A stretch of 64,000 nt of DNA from Eublepharis macularius (Eukaryota > Chordata > Lepidosauria > Squamata > Eublepharidae). The notes under the pieces are model-generated. The model made no database searches, had not been told where the DNA came from, and saw nothing but the letters and a program-made list of their open reading frames with translations. The translations under genes and the position numbers were made by a program. Positions 1 to 12,623 of this stretch are shown in pieces (positions within the stretch are counted from its first letter, which is position 1; each line of letters opens with the position of its first letter). The DNA is taken from assembly GCF_028583425.1 (NCBI RefSeq), contig NC_072807.1:37267001-37331000 (forward strand), given 5' to 3'.

Positions 1-324
1 GTTCCCGCCATAGAAAGGGGAGTCTTTATGCTTAATGAAGAGATCTAGGATCATCTCTTGGGCAACTAGCTTTGGGGGGGGGGCAATTAACTAGCAACTT
101 ACACTAAAGGTTTATTGCTCTTTGTTCAGGTCAGTCTTCAGTTGGTATTGTGTCCTAGTCTGACCTCAAAGATGAAGAGAGATAGCTATTCTTTATTTTC
201 TCACCAAACGTACATTTTATCCTAATATGTAGTATTTTTTCTAGAGCGAAAACACTGGACTCTGTTCTTCTAATATTCTACTGCACATTAATTAACCTCT
301 GCTAATTAAACCCCAACAGTACTA

Positions 325-490
325 AAGCAGTATCTTGGAGGCCTGGGTTTAAATCCTCTCTCTGCCATAGAAGCTTGCTAGGTGAGGCAGTCATGCACTC
401 AGCACAACCTACCTCACAGAGTTGTTGTGGAGATAAAATGGAAGAGAGGAGATTGATGTACGTTGCTCGGGGGCCCCACTGGGGGAGAAA
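325..490 (+). mobile_element. tRNA-derived SINE fragment
   Basis: ggcctgggtttaaatcctct (B box region) through cacagagttgttgtggagat and gccccactgggggag. It abuts the next SINE. Confidence 0.55.
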
Positions 491-724
491 TAATAACATT
501 AATAATAACATTTGATTTATACACCGCCCTTCAAAACAACTTAACGCCCACTCAGAGCAGTTTACAAAGTATGTTATTATTATCCCCATAACAATCACCC
601 TGTGAGGTGGGGCTGAGATCTGGAAGAGGTCACCCAGCTGGCTTCAAACAGAGGAGTGGGAAATTAAACCCAGTTGTCCAGATTAGAGTCCTGCCACTCT
701 TAACCATTACACCAAACTGGCTGA
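491..724 (-). mobile_element. Complete Sauria-type SINE
   Basis: The complement starts cagccagtttggtgtaatgg (tRNA-like head), carries the usual middle part and ends in the Bov-B-like tail with aat repeats (taataacattaataataac). Among the two most complete copies in the window. Confidence 0.75.
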
Positions 725-2960
725 GTTATGAATGAAGTAAATAATTTCAAAAGCATTTTTAAAAAACATTCTTGGTGGACATGTTTAATCTCTAAAGTAT
801 AGTACTGGGATAATATGACAGAGAAGATTAATCAAATTCTAGGCTCCAAGTACGGGCATCAAAACCTGAGATATTCATGTTCATTTATATCAAGTAAAGC
901 CAGCGCTGCTGCCAATATAATAACTGAGGATAGCGTACTTTCAGTACAACAAAACAAAAGCTCCCAAGTATACAAACGGTCAGGCTAAAATTATGAGATA
1001 CGACTATAATATCTAAACAGTCTAATTATATACTCATGATGGAAACAAAGCAAAAGGTAGAACGGAATAGAATGACATCTCTGTTATTGTTGGAATGTGT
1101 AAATCGAATGGCACAGCTGAGTGGCAGATCTCAGTATTACTCTAAAATCAGTGAATTTTACTGTATGTTAATCTGCATTTTAAAATTTCATTTTATTAAG
1201 TATTAACGATAACGAGTTTCAAGATTTGGTTTTTACTTTACTGTAGCTGCACAATTAGTTTGTGCATGCTACTGGAAGTCATGGATAATTCCATTAAAGC
1301 AAGAATGGTAGCCAAAAGCAAGGGAGCTGTTATCAATATTTAAAGATATGGCTTATGTTTCAACATTCAGGAATCTTACTGAGGTCTGGTCTCAACCAGT
1401 ATGATTTATTTTCAGTCCACTGACTGAACTTGGTAGGACTTAATTAGCAGAGTATATTAATACGCAGTAAATTATACAAAGAACAGACTCCAAGGTTTTA
1501 ACTCTAGAATAATACTTTACTACAGATTAGGACAAAGGGTATATATGGTGAGAAAATAAAGAATAGTAACTAACTGACTTGCTACATCTTGATGGTCAGA
1601 CTAGAACTCAAAACATTCCATATTAAAGACTGAACAGACACTGAGACTTAACTGAAACAGAGAGCAATAAACCCTTAGTGTAAGTTGCTAGTCAACTGCC
1701 CCCAATAAAGCGAGTTGCCCAATAGATGATCCTAGATCTCTTCATTAAGCATAAAGACTCCCCTATCTATGGCAGGAACCTTAATTCGACAGCTAAGTGG
1801 TTCTATGCAAACTAGTTGACTAACTAAATAAACAGAACAACAATTTAACTCTTTCATGACTGAATGTAGGACACTTGCTAAAATCCTAACAAACTTAGAT
1901 TGATTCAACTTAATATGATAAACCATGTTGATCAGATACGTGTTTTAAGATGGTCAGGAGAAATAAATAAAAGAATTGTTATTATTTGCAAATCTGCTAG
2001 TTAAGCATCATTTTTTAAAATCCTTGTTTGAACAAAATGTTTTTAAACCAAAGAAATGTTTGTTTTTATTTGTTTTACCTACTCAGATCAAGTTCACACT
2101 GTGCAAGAAAAACTACACAACCGAACCACACATGCTGACCTTGAAAGGCGTCAGAAGGTCAGAAGCACCAGGTTTGCCCTGAAACAGCTTTTGTGGACCG
2201 ATCTAACACACACACTTATTACCTTGAGCCAAACAAGACAAGGAATAAACACACACACACAAATCCCACTGCAAAGTCAATTGCAGAGCGTGGCAACTCT
2301 CTTGTCTGCATTAAGGGTTATTTTCTAACTCGTTTCAGTGCTGGGCTTAACCAACAGCTGAAACTAATATCTGAAGCCGAGACTGTGTCCAAAAACCATC
2401 AGATGTACTGAGTGTCAACTCATTCTTCCCTGTTCGTCCAAGTAATCAGGCGCTCCTCTCCCAACCCGCCCTGGCTCAGTCTCAGTAACCACAAGGCCTA
2501 TCCATGACCCACAGGCAATTTCTGCGCACGTTAGTTTCATCTTAAAAGATTCTGGGTAACAGTGATTTCATTTCTTTGTGCGCTGAGTGCAATTGTCTGT
2601 TTCAGAAATTAACACTTTGCATTTTTAAAAAAAAATCAAGCAAATATTACACTGTTCGCAGACACGTTACTTACAGCATAATTAGACGTTACAAGGCAAA
2701 TGCATTGCAATTTCCTTGTAAGGTGAATATGATTTGGGTGCAATGGGGTCTAACTCCACTTGTCAGTTCTGTCCAGCCAACTCTTCCTCAGCCTGTTCTT
2801 GAATCCCTTTCTTTCCACTTAGCAAAGGGCTGAGACCAGTTCAGCACATGCAATTAGCAACAGCCCCATGCTATCTTGACAATATCTTGGGAACACACAG
2901 TTGCCATATTGTGTAGTTCTCCCCTTAGCAACAACAACAACAAAAATAACTCCCAGTAAT
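725..2960. other. Intergenic, no gene seen
   Basis: AT-rich unique-looking sequence apart from the right arm of the inverted repeat (1440-1787). Short open frames at 1976-2411 and 2576-2833 have no recognisable domain or splice pattern. Nothing supported. Confidence 0.5.
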
Positions 2961-2977
2961 GAAAAAAGTAGGTCTCT

Positions 2978-3190
2978 ATATATTGTCGAAGGCTTTCACG
3001 GCCAGAGAACAATGGTTGTTGTGGATTTTCTGCGCTGTTTCGCCGTGGTCTTGGCATTGTAGTTCCTCAGTGAGAGATCTCTGTCTTTTGGTGCTACACC
3101 TCTGAAGATGCCAGTCACAGCTGCTGGCGAAACATCAGGAACTACAATGCTAAGACCACGGCAATACAGCCCGGAAAATCCACAACAACT
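2978..3190. mobile_element. Family B palindromic element, 13-bp target duplication
   Basis: aaagtaggtctct stands at 2965-2977 and 3191-3203. The head is attgtcgaaggctttcacgg; the left arm is shorter than the right. The right arm holds CTGAAGA (3102-3108), a hairpin (ccag..ctgg) and GAAA (3129-3132), the hammerhead-like layout. Confidence 0.75.
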
Positions 3191-3257
3191 AAAGTAGGTC
3201 TCTGTTTGCATTTTAGGGATATTTTTTTTGATGCAGAGCATGTGAATATATACATTT

Positions 3258-3465
3258 AAGCATCCGAAGCTGCTTTATATGAAGTCAGATTACTGACTCG
3301 TTTAGCTTAATACTGTCTACTCCAAATGGCAGCTATTTTCCAAGGGTCTCGGGCAGAGGAAGTTCTTCTTCAACACCTGAGATCTTTAAACGCAAATGCC
3401 AATGAGCCTGGGACCTTCCGCATAAAAAGCAGATGCTCTGCCACTAAACTGTGCTCCATTAAATA
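3258..3465 (-). mobile_element. Second type of tRNA-derived SINE, antisense
   Basis: The complement starts near gtggcagagcatctgctttt and ends ataaagcagcttcgg. It belongs with the copies at 25575, 38526 and 50125, whose head reads gtggctcagcggcagagcat. Confidence 0.6.
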
Positions 3466-4389
3466 AGATAGATGAGAGATATTTCATGAATGTGTGTGCC
3501 GCAATTAATGTACAGAAATAAATCAATGTCTTCTCTGAGAAGCACAGAACTGTCCAATGCCGTTAAATTGTTTTGCTTTTCAGACTTTCCCTAAGAGGGT
3601 TCAATGCCAATCTTTAAGTTGAGGGAACTACATTGGTTCCATTACAAGCTCCATAAAACGTGCTTTAAACCTGTTAGCAAAGGTATCATTCATCTTGCTG
3701 AAGTTAATGGAAAGATGTGGATGTAGCCGTGTGATATCCATGGCTGGAGAATCTTCTGTGTTCCTTCTTCACAGCAACCCTTTTCTCTCCCCAGCCCGAT
3801 AAACCCTCTTTCCCAGAGTCCACTGTAACACAAGAAGCCAGACTGAATTCTAATTACCACGATCCACGTCAGCCCCTGCTTGGACTTCCAGCTTCGCCTC
3901 TCGAGAGTTCCTCCCACAGACCTCCAAACAAGCTTCCGTCCCCTTGAATAACCAATACCCCCCCCCAATATTTATTCTGTACAATTTATGGAGGGGACAG
4001 GAAGTTTACTGCACCCTGTTGACCTACGCTCAGCATTATCAGATGTGGAAAGCTGCCTTCAGGTTTCACAGCTGGGATTTGCCAACTGGAAGGGAACAAC
4101 TTGGGAAATGGCCGCTTATGCAAGGTAGTAACGACGACTCCATTTGACACACAATCGTAAATTTATCTTGTCCATTGTTAAAATTAAGACAACTGAGCGA
4201 TTCCATCTGCTGTCAGCCTGCAAAGAGAACTGTGATTCTCACATGGGCTTTTTACTCAGATAGGAGGGCGGTATTGTAGAGAGGGGGTCTCAGATGCTGC
4301 TGAGTTAGGGACCATAGACTTCACCACTATGTTGCCTGGCATATTATCGGCTGCTTTAAATATGTACTCCTAAGCACTACCGTGCTTCA

Positions 4390-4620
4390 TGTTGTCTAAT
4401 GTCAGTCCTAGAACTGATTATGCTGTTTCAGCATTTCTTCTGTTCTGTATTGGATCCTTTGTCTTTGTCAACTTGCATTTATTCACCCTATGGCATTGTT
4501 TATGGAAATGTCCTTGATACTGATTGTACTAATCTCACACTGTGTAATCCACCTTGAGTCTCAGTGAGAAAGACGGACTATAAAGGACATTAATTAAATA
4601 AATAAATAAATAAATAAATA
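4390..4620 (+). mobile_element. LINE 3' end (L2/CR1-like) with AAAT tail
   Basis: Ends gagtctcagtgagaaagacg, actataaaggacatt, then (aaat)n. The same end occurs reversed at 47476 and 63030. Only the non-coding 3' end is present. Confidence 0.6.
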
Positions 4621-4869
4621 GAATGGGCTTTGGGTGACACAAGGCTCTCATCTCACATCTATCACAGTCAAACTGTGAGCCTGTCAAAGGCTGGTATGAC
4701 AGCATCTTCTGACCTGGACCTGGAAATTTTGATCTCTCCCCCCCAACCCCCTGCTCCATTTTAAAATTTTTGGACCATTTGCCTGATGAAAGGTTCCAGA
4801 AAGCCCGAAAGCTTGCACAATTTTTTGGCATTTGGGTCAGCCGCAATAAAAAGTGTCACATGATTTTGT

Positions 4870-5029
4870 AAAATAGTAATAGTAAAGAATACCACAGCAC
4901 TCTTCGTCAGAGACATGTGACAAAGAGAGCTGTGGCTCTCGAAAGCTGTTGCTCAATAAAGTTGGTTAGTCTTAAAGGTGCTACTGGACTCTTTACTATT
5001 TTGCAACTGCAGACGAATATGGCTAACTC
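4870..5029 (+). mobile_element. Family A palindromic element, 9-bp target duplication
   Basis: The right half of a family A unit is complete (gagagctgtggctctcgaaag, then ctttactattttgcaact) with only part of the left arm. tgattttgt flanks it at 4861-4869 and 5030-5038. It carries a degenerate hammerhead-like core (TGACAAA, hairpin, GAAA). It lies downstream of LRRC49. Confidence 0.65.
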
Positions 5030-5939
5030 TGATTTTGTGACATACCAAGGGCAAAAGACAAACAAGGAGGGCCAGCCGTCGTTCCAGAGAGTGCTGTTGA
5101 AATGCCTGCTTTGGGGCTACGAAGGAACGGCCCAAAAGCGCTAGCAGCTAAATGCCCCAGGCCATGGTGATTCATGGCCATAAAGTCAGAGATTCTCTAA
5201 ACGCTGCCATGACTTGTTTTACCAAACGTTAAATTGCGTTACTGCCATGAAAGTCACTCACATACGCAAATAAGATGTCTAGACGATGGGAGTGTATATA
5301 AGTAATGCAAACACAACATTTCATAGCCCTGGTTTCTTCACCCACTGTATTTTGAATTAACTTTACAATCATTTGTCTAACTATATTTTAAGTCGATGGA
5401 AACCAGATGTGATTCTGGGCTATCCTCCCTTGCACTTAAGTGTTAAAGGCACGGACTTAAGACACACCAAAAAAAAAAAACCTTTTAAAAAATCCCAATT
5501 CTTGTAAAGCTATATGTTATGCAAAGCTTTCAAAAAGTCTAGCACCTTTAAAAAAACCATACCCCTCTCAAGCATTCCAGAAATAGAATGGGCTTGCCTT
5601 GGATTTCTGCAGTATCCATGTGAAGCCCCAAATTGTACTGCATGCACAAAGTTTTGCTCATGTACTTTAACATTGGTCCAGGTGAATGAAAAGGGAGTAA
5701 CTGGTGTGCACTCATGCCATATCACTTCTATGGGCACAGCCACCGAGTCAGCTAAACCAATGAGATTACATTATTCTCTGCAGAGGTGCAGAAAGGGGGC
5801 TGCCAGGGCTATTAGGTGGGGGGAATCAAAGAGGGCTGGCATGGCAGTGATAAAAGGAGAACAAATATATAAAGTGTTCATTAATACAGAATGGAACAAT
5901 CCCAAGTGAGAGAAACGTTGCATAAGATTTCAGAACCAA

Positions 5940-6125
5940 TTTCAGACCATTTTTACCCCACTCGTTGTCCAAGGAGCTCAGGGTGCCATGCATTGATCTT
6001 CCGTCTCCCATTTTATCCTTACTACAGTTCTGGGAGGATTGGGCCAAGCTCCCACGGCAGGGTGGGGATTCGAACCTGGATCTCCTGCTTAGCCCGATAT
6101 ACTAACCACGGCACTACGCTGGCTA
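5940..6125 (-). mobile_element. tRNA-derived SINE, antisense
   Basis: tggggattcgaacctggatc (B box complement) and ctaaccacggcactacgctg mark the head on the minus strand. A second head-like piece (gggggattcgaaccagcgga) lies at 6365-6445. Confidence 0.6.
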
Positions 6126-7309
6126 TCAGCGTGACTTCTGAGCACCCCACCCAATCACACAGTGACCCCTCCTCTCCACAGGAAATGATGCTGTGATGCT
6201 CCCACCACCCAGGCGCTGGCTGTCATTTGGGTGTCCTCGGTGGAGGACAAGGGGACCACAATCACTGATTCCCTGGGTCCAAAACCCTGGCGGACCTCAC
6301 TGGATTCCCTACAATACAACTGGGGAGTTGGGGGGCGAGAGCAGTGGGTTAGTCAAGGCCACTTGCTGAGCTCATGACAGTAGGGGGATTCGAACCAGCG
6401 GAGTGCTGATCCGCAGCCCAACCACTTAACTACTATGCTGCTGCAGAAAACCCTCAGATGGGATGGTGGTTGGACGGAGATGCCTTTTGGGGCCAGCCTG
6501 GATGGAACGGATCATGCAGACAGGACGGCTAATTCCTCAAGAGCCATCCCTATCAAAGCCACCAAAGCCTTCCTTGAACTAAAGACGAAGTTCAACACGT
6601 GTTGCGGGGGGGGGGGGAGCCTGAAATACCCAAATCCTGTCCCATTGGCCGGCTAACGTCATGTGTTGGCCTTTGTTTCAAACAGATGGTGTTCGCAGCG
6701 CTAAGCATCAGTTCGAGATGGGCCAGACTTCAGAACAGCCCCTGTAAGACCCTTAAATGTTTGTAATTAAGAAGATGAACAGAGAGATGAGCTACGTTGG
6801 CTTCTGCCAAGGTAGTTCCGAGTTCGACTGCAGAACACGGCGCTGAGCTCTTTGAAGATACAGACCTAAGCCCTTTTTATTGGCAAACAAGACCGCCTGT
6901 CTTTCTCAGTTGCACAGAAATGTAAAGCTCCTCCTTCCGTCCCTCACCTTGCCTTTTCGTTTCTTCCTAAGGCTGGCAGAACCATCTCCTGTTGAAATTG
7001 CTGCTCCTTTCAAGCGACAGAGGCTGCGTGAACTTAACCGTAGGATCACTCTGCCAATTTGATTTAAGATCCTATTTCAAAAGCAGAGAAGAAGATACCA
7101 GTGTCCGACTCTTACTTTGAGGGATGCATTTCAGAATAGGGGAATTTGTCCAACAAAGGCAAGACTTGTTCAGTGCTCACTGGAGCAGTCTTAAGTCTCC
7201 CAATGAAAATGACCACCACCACCCCCCTCTTCACCATGCCCAAAATGTCATTTGTGATGCAGGCACGCGAATGGAGATCCAAATATGCAATAACATCATT
7301 CATGCAATC

Positions 7310-7690
7310 TTTTAAGCTTTTTTGAATACTTTTTATTTTCTTGATAAGTGTAAAAACCCAATAAAAAGGGAAAAGAGAAAGAAAAGAAAAAGAACAAAAA
7401 TTAAAGAAAAAGAACAAAGAAAAATAATACATACTCCCATTTTCCATTTTTCTCTACCACACCTATCATATCTTTACAAACATTATACTTGTAGTTTTGA
7501 TACCTCCAAAATTTACCTTTTCTATACTGCTCCCTTTTAGTTTCCCCAAATTTATCTTCTTAGAAATCAAATCCAAAAATCATCAATTTAATTTTTTTCT
7601 CATCTCACGCAACAAAGGATTTTAATAAGTCTATAAGGAGTTTTAATCTTTTAATTTTTAAACGGGAAGAATTGTGGAAACTGGACACAT
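7310..7690 (-). mobile_element. Antisense L1 3' end
   Basis: On the minus strand this reads as the end of an L1-like 3' UTR with an A-rich stretch and a terminal aataaaaagtattcaaaaaa. No conserved protein remains. Assignment by resemblance only. Confidence 0.45.
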
Positions 7691-8332
7691 GCCTACAGGA
7701 ATCGTCTGCCCCACATTGATAAGGAGTGCATTCCCAAAGTCACCCACTGCTCCAGCGAAGCTATGGGGGGTACTGGTACATTACCAATCTTCTCGTAGTA
7801 CCCCATTTTCTGAAGAACCCCCGAATTCCCCCAAACACCATGTTGGGGAAAGGTAAAGAGTTCAACGGTGCTCATGGCTCTGTTATTTGAATGAACGCGC
7901 AGCCAATTCAAACACTGCACATATTTGTAATTCAAGGATCCGTACCAACTTCTTAATGAAGTCTGTAAGAAGGCTGCCACAGGTGATAGATTGTGCCTGG
8001 GCACAATTTCAACCAAGGAAATCTAACCTGAGTAAGCAGGTAGCTGGGACAACGGAGCCTTCTGAATTATTCTTGTTAAGTCAAAACTCTTCAGTCGAGG
8101 CGTGCAACTGAATGGATTAACCTCCACAGCAGAAGTCCCTCTCCCCTCTCACCCAATCTCACCAGCTTGCCAACAAGAACTCCAGAGAAGTAAAATTAGA
8201 GAACCGAGATCGACATGATAAGACACACGGAGAGAAATCTGTGAGCTGTTATTAACAAGCTAGCTGTATTTATGGCCAACTATATTTGCACGTCTCACAG
8301 CTATTAATTTCATGGGGGGACCCATAAGACAG

Positions 8333-8550
8333 CTGATGTGGTGTGGTGGTTAGAAAACCGGAGTAGGAAGATGGAGGTTAAAATCCACTCTCGGTCATTA
8401 CAGCGCACAGTGACTTTGGGACAAGTCATTCTCTTTCAACCTAACCTTCCTCAAAGGGTGGTTGTGAGAATACAATGGAGAACCATATACACCGTCTCGA
8501 GCTTCTTGGAAGAAGGGCAAGAGAAAAATATAACAAGCCCCACTGCAAGG
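8333..8550 (+). mobile_element. tRNA-derived SINE
   Basis: gctgatgtggtgtggtggtt at the head, then ttgggacaagtcattctctt and gagcttcttggaagaagggc. Diverged. Downstream of LRRC49. Confidence 0.6.
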
Positions 8551-9489
8551 CAACGTCCTCTTATACAATTCTATGCACATTCCAGCATTACCAGTAAAAA
8601 TGATTTCAGGGCTGGAAAATGCGGTACCCCACCCCCCAAAAACAGATTGGCACTCTGGAGGTTGGATCCAGACTCAGTTTTCCATGACTGGAACAGAATT
8701 TTCTCTCTCCCCCCTCCCAGTAATATCCATGAAATGCTGCTCCTGACTGACACAGAGGACCCTAAGAAACAACACAAAGGGTGGGGGGGGGGCTGCAGTG
8801 GGAAGAAGGAATTGGTGGAAATGGCCAAGTCTGGATCCAGCTCTTGGGACTGAGTTTTCCTGTCTTCTGTGCTCGAGCAACTGCATAATATTCATAATAC
8901 GTAAATCAGAAAGTCTGTAAGACTCGTGTCTTCTAACCATTTGGTAAAAAGGGCTGGCTGCAACCTGGGACTTTTGAGCAAATTTCACTGGTTTGGCAAC
9001 ACTGCACTCTATTCCTTAGAAATCGTGTTGGTCTTTAAGGAGCTGGGTGCAGAACTTCTATCTTGAAGTGGTCTGATCAAAACAAGAAATCCGTCTTCTT
9101 GGTTGATACGGTATGACTTGGGAAGGCCTAGATCAACTGGAAGAGCTGAGAGGCCCCCTCTCTTCAACACACTTTCTCCAACCAGGAAACCTTGGGGGAA
9201 ATACACTTCTCCTCCTCCTGCCCAATCTGTTATTGGCACCCTTGGTACTAAAAGAAAAATGATTCGTTGAGAAGGATAACCTTAAACCGTCAAGAGAAGC
9301 TGCTAAAATCAATTTTCTTAACAGAAAAAAAATTAGAATTAAGCATAACAAAACTAGGTATACAATCCAATTGTCAACATTTCACACAGCATCCTGTCAC
9401 ACTCTACTCTGACTAAGGAACAGAACTTTGGATGGGACTCTGCATATAGGAGCTGCATATGGCTGAAGCCACCTTCATAAGCCATTTGA

Positions 9490-9715
9490 GGGCTGGCATG
9501 GTATAGTGCTTAAAGTGTCAGACTAGGACATAGAATGAGCAGGTTTGAACCCCCATTCAGCCATGGAAGCTTGTGGGGTGACCTTGGGCCCATCACAATC
9601 TTTCTCCCTAATCTACCCTTACAAGGTGGTTGCTGTGAGGATTAAGTGGAGGAGAGAACGGTGTGAACGTTTTGGATCCCTGACCAAGGAGAAAAGCAAG
9701 ATACACTTTTTTAAA
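9490..9715 (+). mobile_element. tRNA-derived SINE
   Basis: gagggctggcatggtatagt, caggtttgaaccccc (B box), ggggtgaccttgggcccatc and tgaggattaagtggaggaga in order. Confidence 0.65.
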
Positions 9716-9849
9716 AAGATTATTATGGTTGTCACAACTGCTTCATAAGGTAGCTACAAGGAAAAAAATTGAGATCACCCCATCAAGGTACACCACCCTG
9801 AGCTCCTTGGTGGAAAATAAATGCGTGGAATGAATGAGTTTTCAGCATG

Positions 9850-11734
9850 TAATCAGGGTATCACTGAAGTTGCACCGGCGGAAGTGTACTTTCAAAGTTC
9901 ACGTGATACAGCAGACCCAACACACAGGTAAGCTTTTTGGTCTCAATGTCTTTGAGCACAAAAAAGTGTGTAGCAATGGAAGTGCTGCTTAATAGACACA
10001 AGAAAATACATTGGAAATGATGTCTCACTCCCATACATTTCTTATGTACTCCACAAGACTGGACCAACATCAACAAACTTTCTTCAGCATCCTCTATATA
10101 TGCGAAACCCCGCAATGTTGCATTTCCAACAACCCTTTCCTAGTCCTGTTTATTCATCGTCATCTCAACTCACAAAACAAATCCTTAAACGAAGTCTTTA
10201 CATTTTGCAAACTGAACTAATTATTTAAAAGAAACAAGTTTGTGGAACTCTATTCTGTTTCCACATAAAGTCAGGGACACTCACATCTGTAACAGGAATA
10301 TGGATTAGATAACAATATACTCTAGTTATACATGTGTATTCTGGTGAGCTGTGTTTGAACTTCAACGTACTTTGTCAGCTGTGCGGTTGCATAACCACAC
10401 AGATTTCCTTTTATCTTTGACAGCTGATTAAAAGTAGTGGACAGAAGTAGACAAATAATTTTTTAATTACTAGAATGGACCAATCATGATTTGCTCACTT
10501 AACTTTTTTGTCATCTTTTAGAGATTTATGAAGCTTATCTTGCACCTGCAATATGGCATCACTTTTGGCTAGGCAGAATGTCACGATTGAAAAAATCTAA
10601 ACCAATCATATTTTTATATTGTTGTCACATGTGAAAGATCTTAGATTTCTTATTTGATAACGCATGCCAATTAGTATAAAAGATGCCACCTAGATAAGAG
10701 ATTAGGGTTTTGACAAAGGAAATTAGATGAAGATCTAGGTGAGAAATATATTTATCTACGTGCTTATTGAAAATTCAATCCACTTCATTGTAGATCTGAT
10801 TTTAAATCCACAAGAGAGGTTAGGAGAGTCAATTCTTGTTACATGTTCATTACTTACAGGTTTCATTTTAATAATCCTTTATATTTTAGTATCCTTAGTA
10901 AAAATGATCTTTAGTAAAAAGATTAGAGTTTATTTCAATAAGAATAAACATTAAACACTCAAAGAAGTCTCTGTATGCCTTGATGGAAAGATTTAAAACA
11001 TGAAGAATCCATACAAATTATTTGTACTCAGTAACAGGTTCTTCAAAGAGGGATCTCTATTTTTAGGTCTCCTTGTCTAAAGCCTTTGGAGCTGTTCAGA
11101 ATTGGGACATAAATCTCAGAACTGGACGGTTTGGCAGCTTCAATGAGGCATGGTTAAAACAAATGGAACTCTAGCCTACCTTGACTTTCTAAATGTATCC
11201 AACAAACATTATCATTACGGTGCATGTTCGCAGGATTCATATATTACAATTCCAAGTGAACCTTCAAAGCATCTTTGATGCGCAACTGAACAAATGATGG
11301 GTTTGAATCAGAGCGGTATGTCTGGCTACACAATTTAGGGATTTCTTTAATAATCTTTGCAGGATCCGTTAGCCCCTCCATCAAAGGCTTCCTGCTATCG
11401 ATTGCAGAGGGAGGAATTCACTCCGACACAGCACAGTGATGGCGCTAGCTTAAAAGGAACAACACAAATTCCTGGAGGATGGGTTTATCAACAATCGTTA
11501 GTCACAATGACTAAATGAAGCCTCTCTGTTCAGAGGCAGTATACCTCTGAATACCAATTGCTAGAGAACACACTATAGGGGACGGATATCGCCTCTGTGT
11601 CTTTCTCAAGGACCTCCTGGCAAGCTCAGGTTGACCACGGTTGGAAAAGGATGCTGTACCAGACAAGCCAACCATCAGATCCCACAAGCCTCTCCGGATG
11701 CTCTTACGTTTGCTGTATCGAATGAAAGCAAAAA
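9850..11734. other. Intergenic, AT-rich, unassigned
   Basis: Between the SINE at 9490 and the LINE end at 11735. Holds an 84-codon minus-strand frame (9861-10115) and a 71-codon plus-strand frame with a hydrophobic segment (10739-10954), neither recognised. TATAAAAG at about 10675 is the only promoter-like string. I cannot assign it. Confidence 0.4.
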
Positions 11735-11882
11735 AGCCAGAGTATTTTAATACAAGTTTTTAAATCTGTTTTTAAAGTTGGCTATTAATCTATTGTGTTT
11801 TAATTATGATGTGAGCCGCCCTGAGCCCATTCGTGGGGAGGGCGGGATATAAGTCAAATTAATTAAATAAATAAATAAATAA
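11735..11882 (+). mobile_element. LINE 3' end (L2/CR1-like)
   Basis: Contains gtgagccgccctgagcccat, gggagggcgggatataagtc and a terminal (aaat)n, a typical squamate LINE end. Just past the LRRC49 poly(A) candidates. Confidence 0.6.
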
Positions 11883-11888
11883 AAGGTC

Positions 11889-11954
11889 TTTATTGAATGA
11901 AAGCAAAAGATCTTTAAAACCTCAAATTGAGATTTATAAACGGAATAATTTATT
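11889..11954 (-). terminator. Candidate LRRC49 poly(A) signals
   Basis: On the minus strand AATAAA occurs at 11949-11954 and again at 11889-11894, about 465 and 525 bases past the stop codon. Either would give a normal 3' UTR. The second lies at the edge of a LINE-like 3' end (11735-11882), so the first may be the original signal. Inferred from position only. Confidence 0.4.
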
Positions 11955-12416
11955 TGTTTTTCGGTCATTAAACGCCAGTATTTTTGACTGGTTAACAATC
12001 GTTCTCAACAGCAGCAGCAAGAGGGTCAAACCCAGAAAACAATTCAGAAGGTGAGCAACAGGAAACGGGGCTGGCTTCCTTAACACCAGCGCGCCAACAC
12101 AAAAACAGGAGCAGTTATCAACCACAGAAAGCAGTGAGGAACGGATTCAAACACAACACAGACATCAAGTTATCTGCATATTGCTGCTTCAGCCAAGGAT
12201 GCTCTGTTGCAACATTGGTAGAAAGGAGGAATGAAAATCTTTCATCTGGAAATCAGGCGGTGAAATATTGGGCTACGAAAATAAGGTTACTCCTTGGCAA
12301 TCCATTATTGAAAGGCGAGGGGTGGCAGACAGTGACGGCAATTTCATTACATCATTTTCATCCCGTGCGGAAAGATAACTGCAGAACACTAGCAATCGGC
12401 TGAAGAAGTCCCGATC

Positions 12417-12623
12417 TTAAGATTTTTGATCGGTGATCCTCTGTAAGGAGAACTTCATATAGGAATCCTTGCTGTGTATCTCAATTACTGCGTCTCGCAC
12501 GAGTTCAATGAACGTTTGGGGCCAGAGTTTCTGCAAGGACTCGTTTTTCATATTGATGTCAGCGGCTTCCTTCACCAAGTCTTGGATGTAGCCATGGCAG
12601 AATTTCTTCCTTTCCGCTGCTTC
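12417..12623 (-). CDS. LRRC49: LRRC49 terminal exon 17, residues 682-749 and stop
   Basis: 207 nt of coding sequence from acceptor TTGTACAG to a TAA at 12417-12419. It encodes DLVKEAADINMKNESLQKLW and IELVRDAVIEI, ending LQRITDQKS. The mammalian protein ends LCLQQITDQK. The 3' UTR continues to lower coordinates. Confidence 0.96.
   Translation of the reverse strand, partial: EAAERKKFCHGYIQDLVKEAADINMKNESLQKLWPQTFIELVRDAVIEIHSKDSYMKFSLQRITDQKS

Larger units (their letters stand above)
1..1787. repeat. Inverted repeat pair, arms about 320 bp, family unknown
   Basis: The stretch 1-315 returns in inverted form at about 1440-1787. Blocks such as ggggagtctttatgcttaat, gatctaggatcatct, agcaacttacactaa and tattctttattttctcacca are shared in order. 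I judge them about 80 percent alike. The left arm is cut by the window edge, so the true ends are unknown. Two SINE-like copies sit inside (325-490, 491-724). It could be two independent insertions or one element with inverted ends. Confidence 0.6.

Noticed and set aside
10205-10960. AT-rich stretch with a TATA-like string and a small hydrophobic frame, considered as an old LTR-type fossil
   Set aside because: No second copy, no flanking duplication and no recognisable protein, so the assignment cannot be supported.
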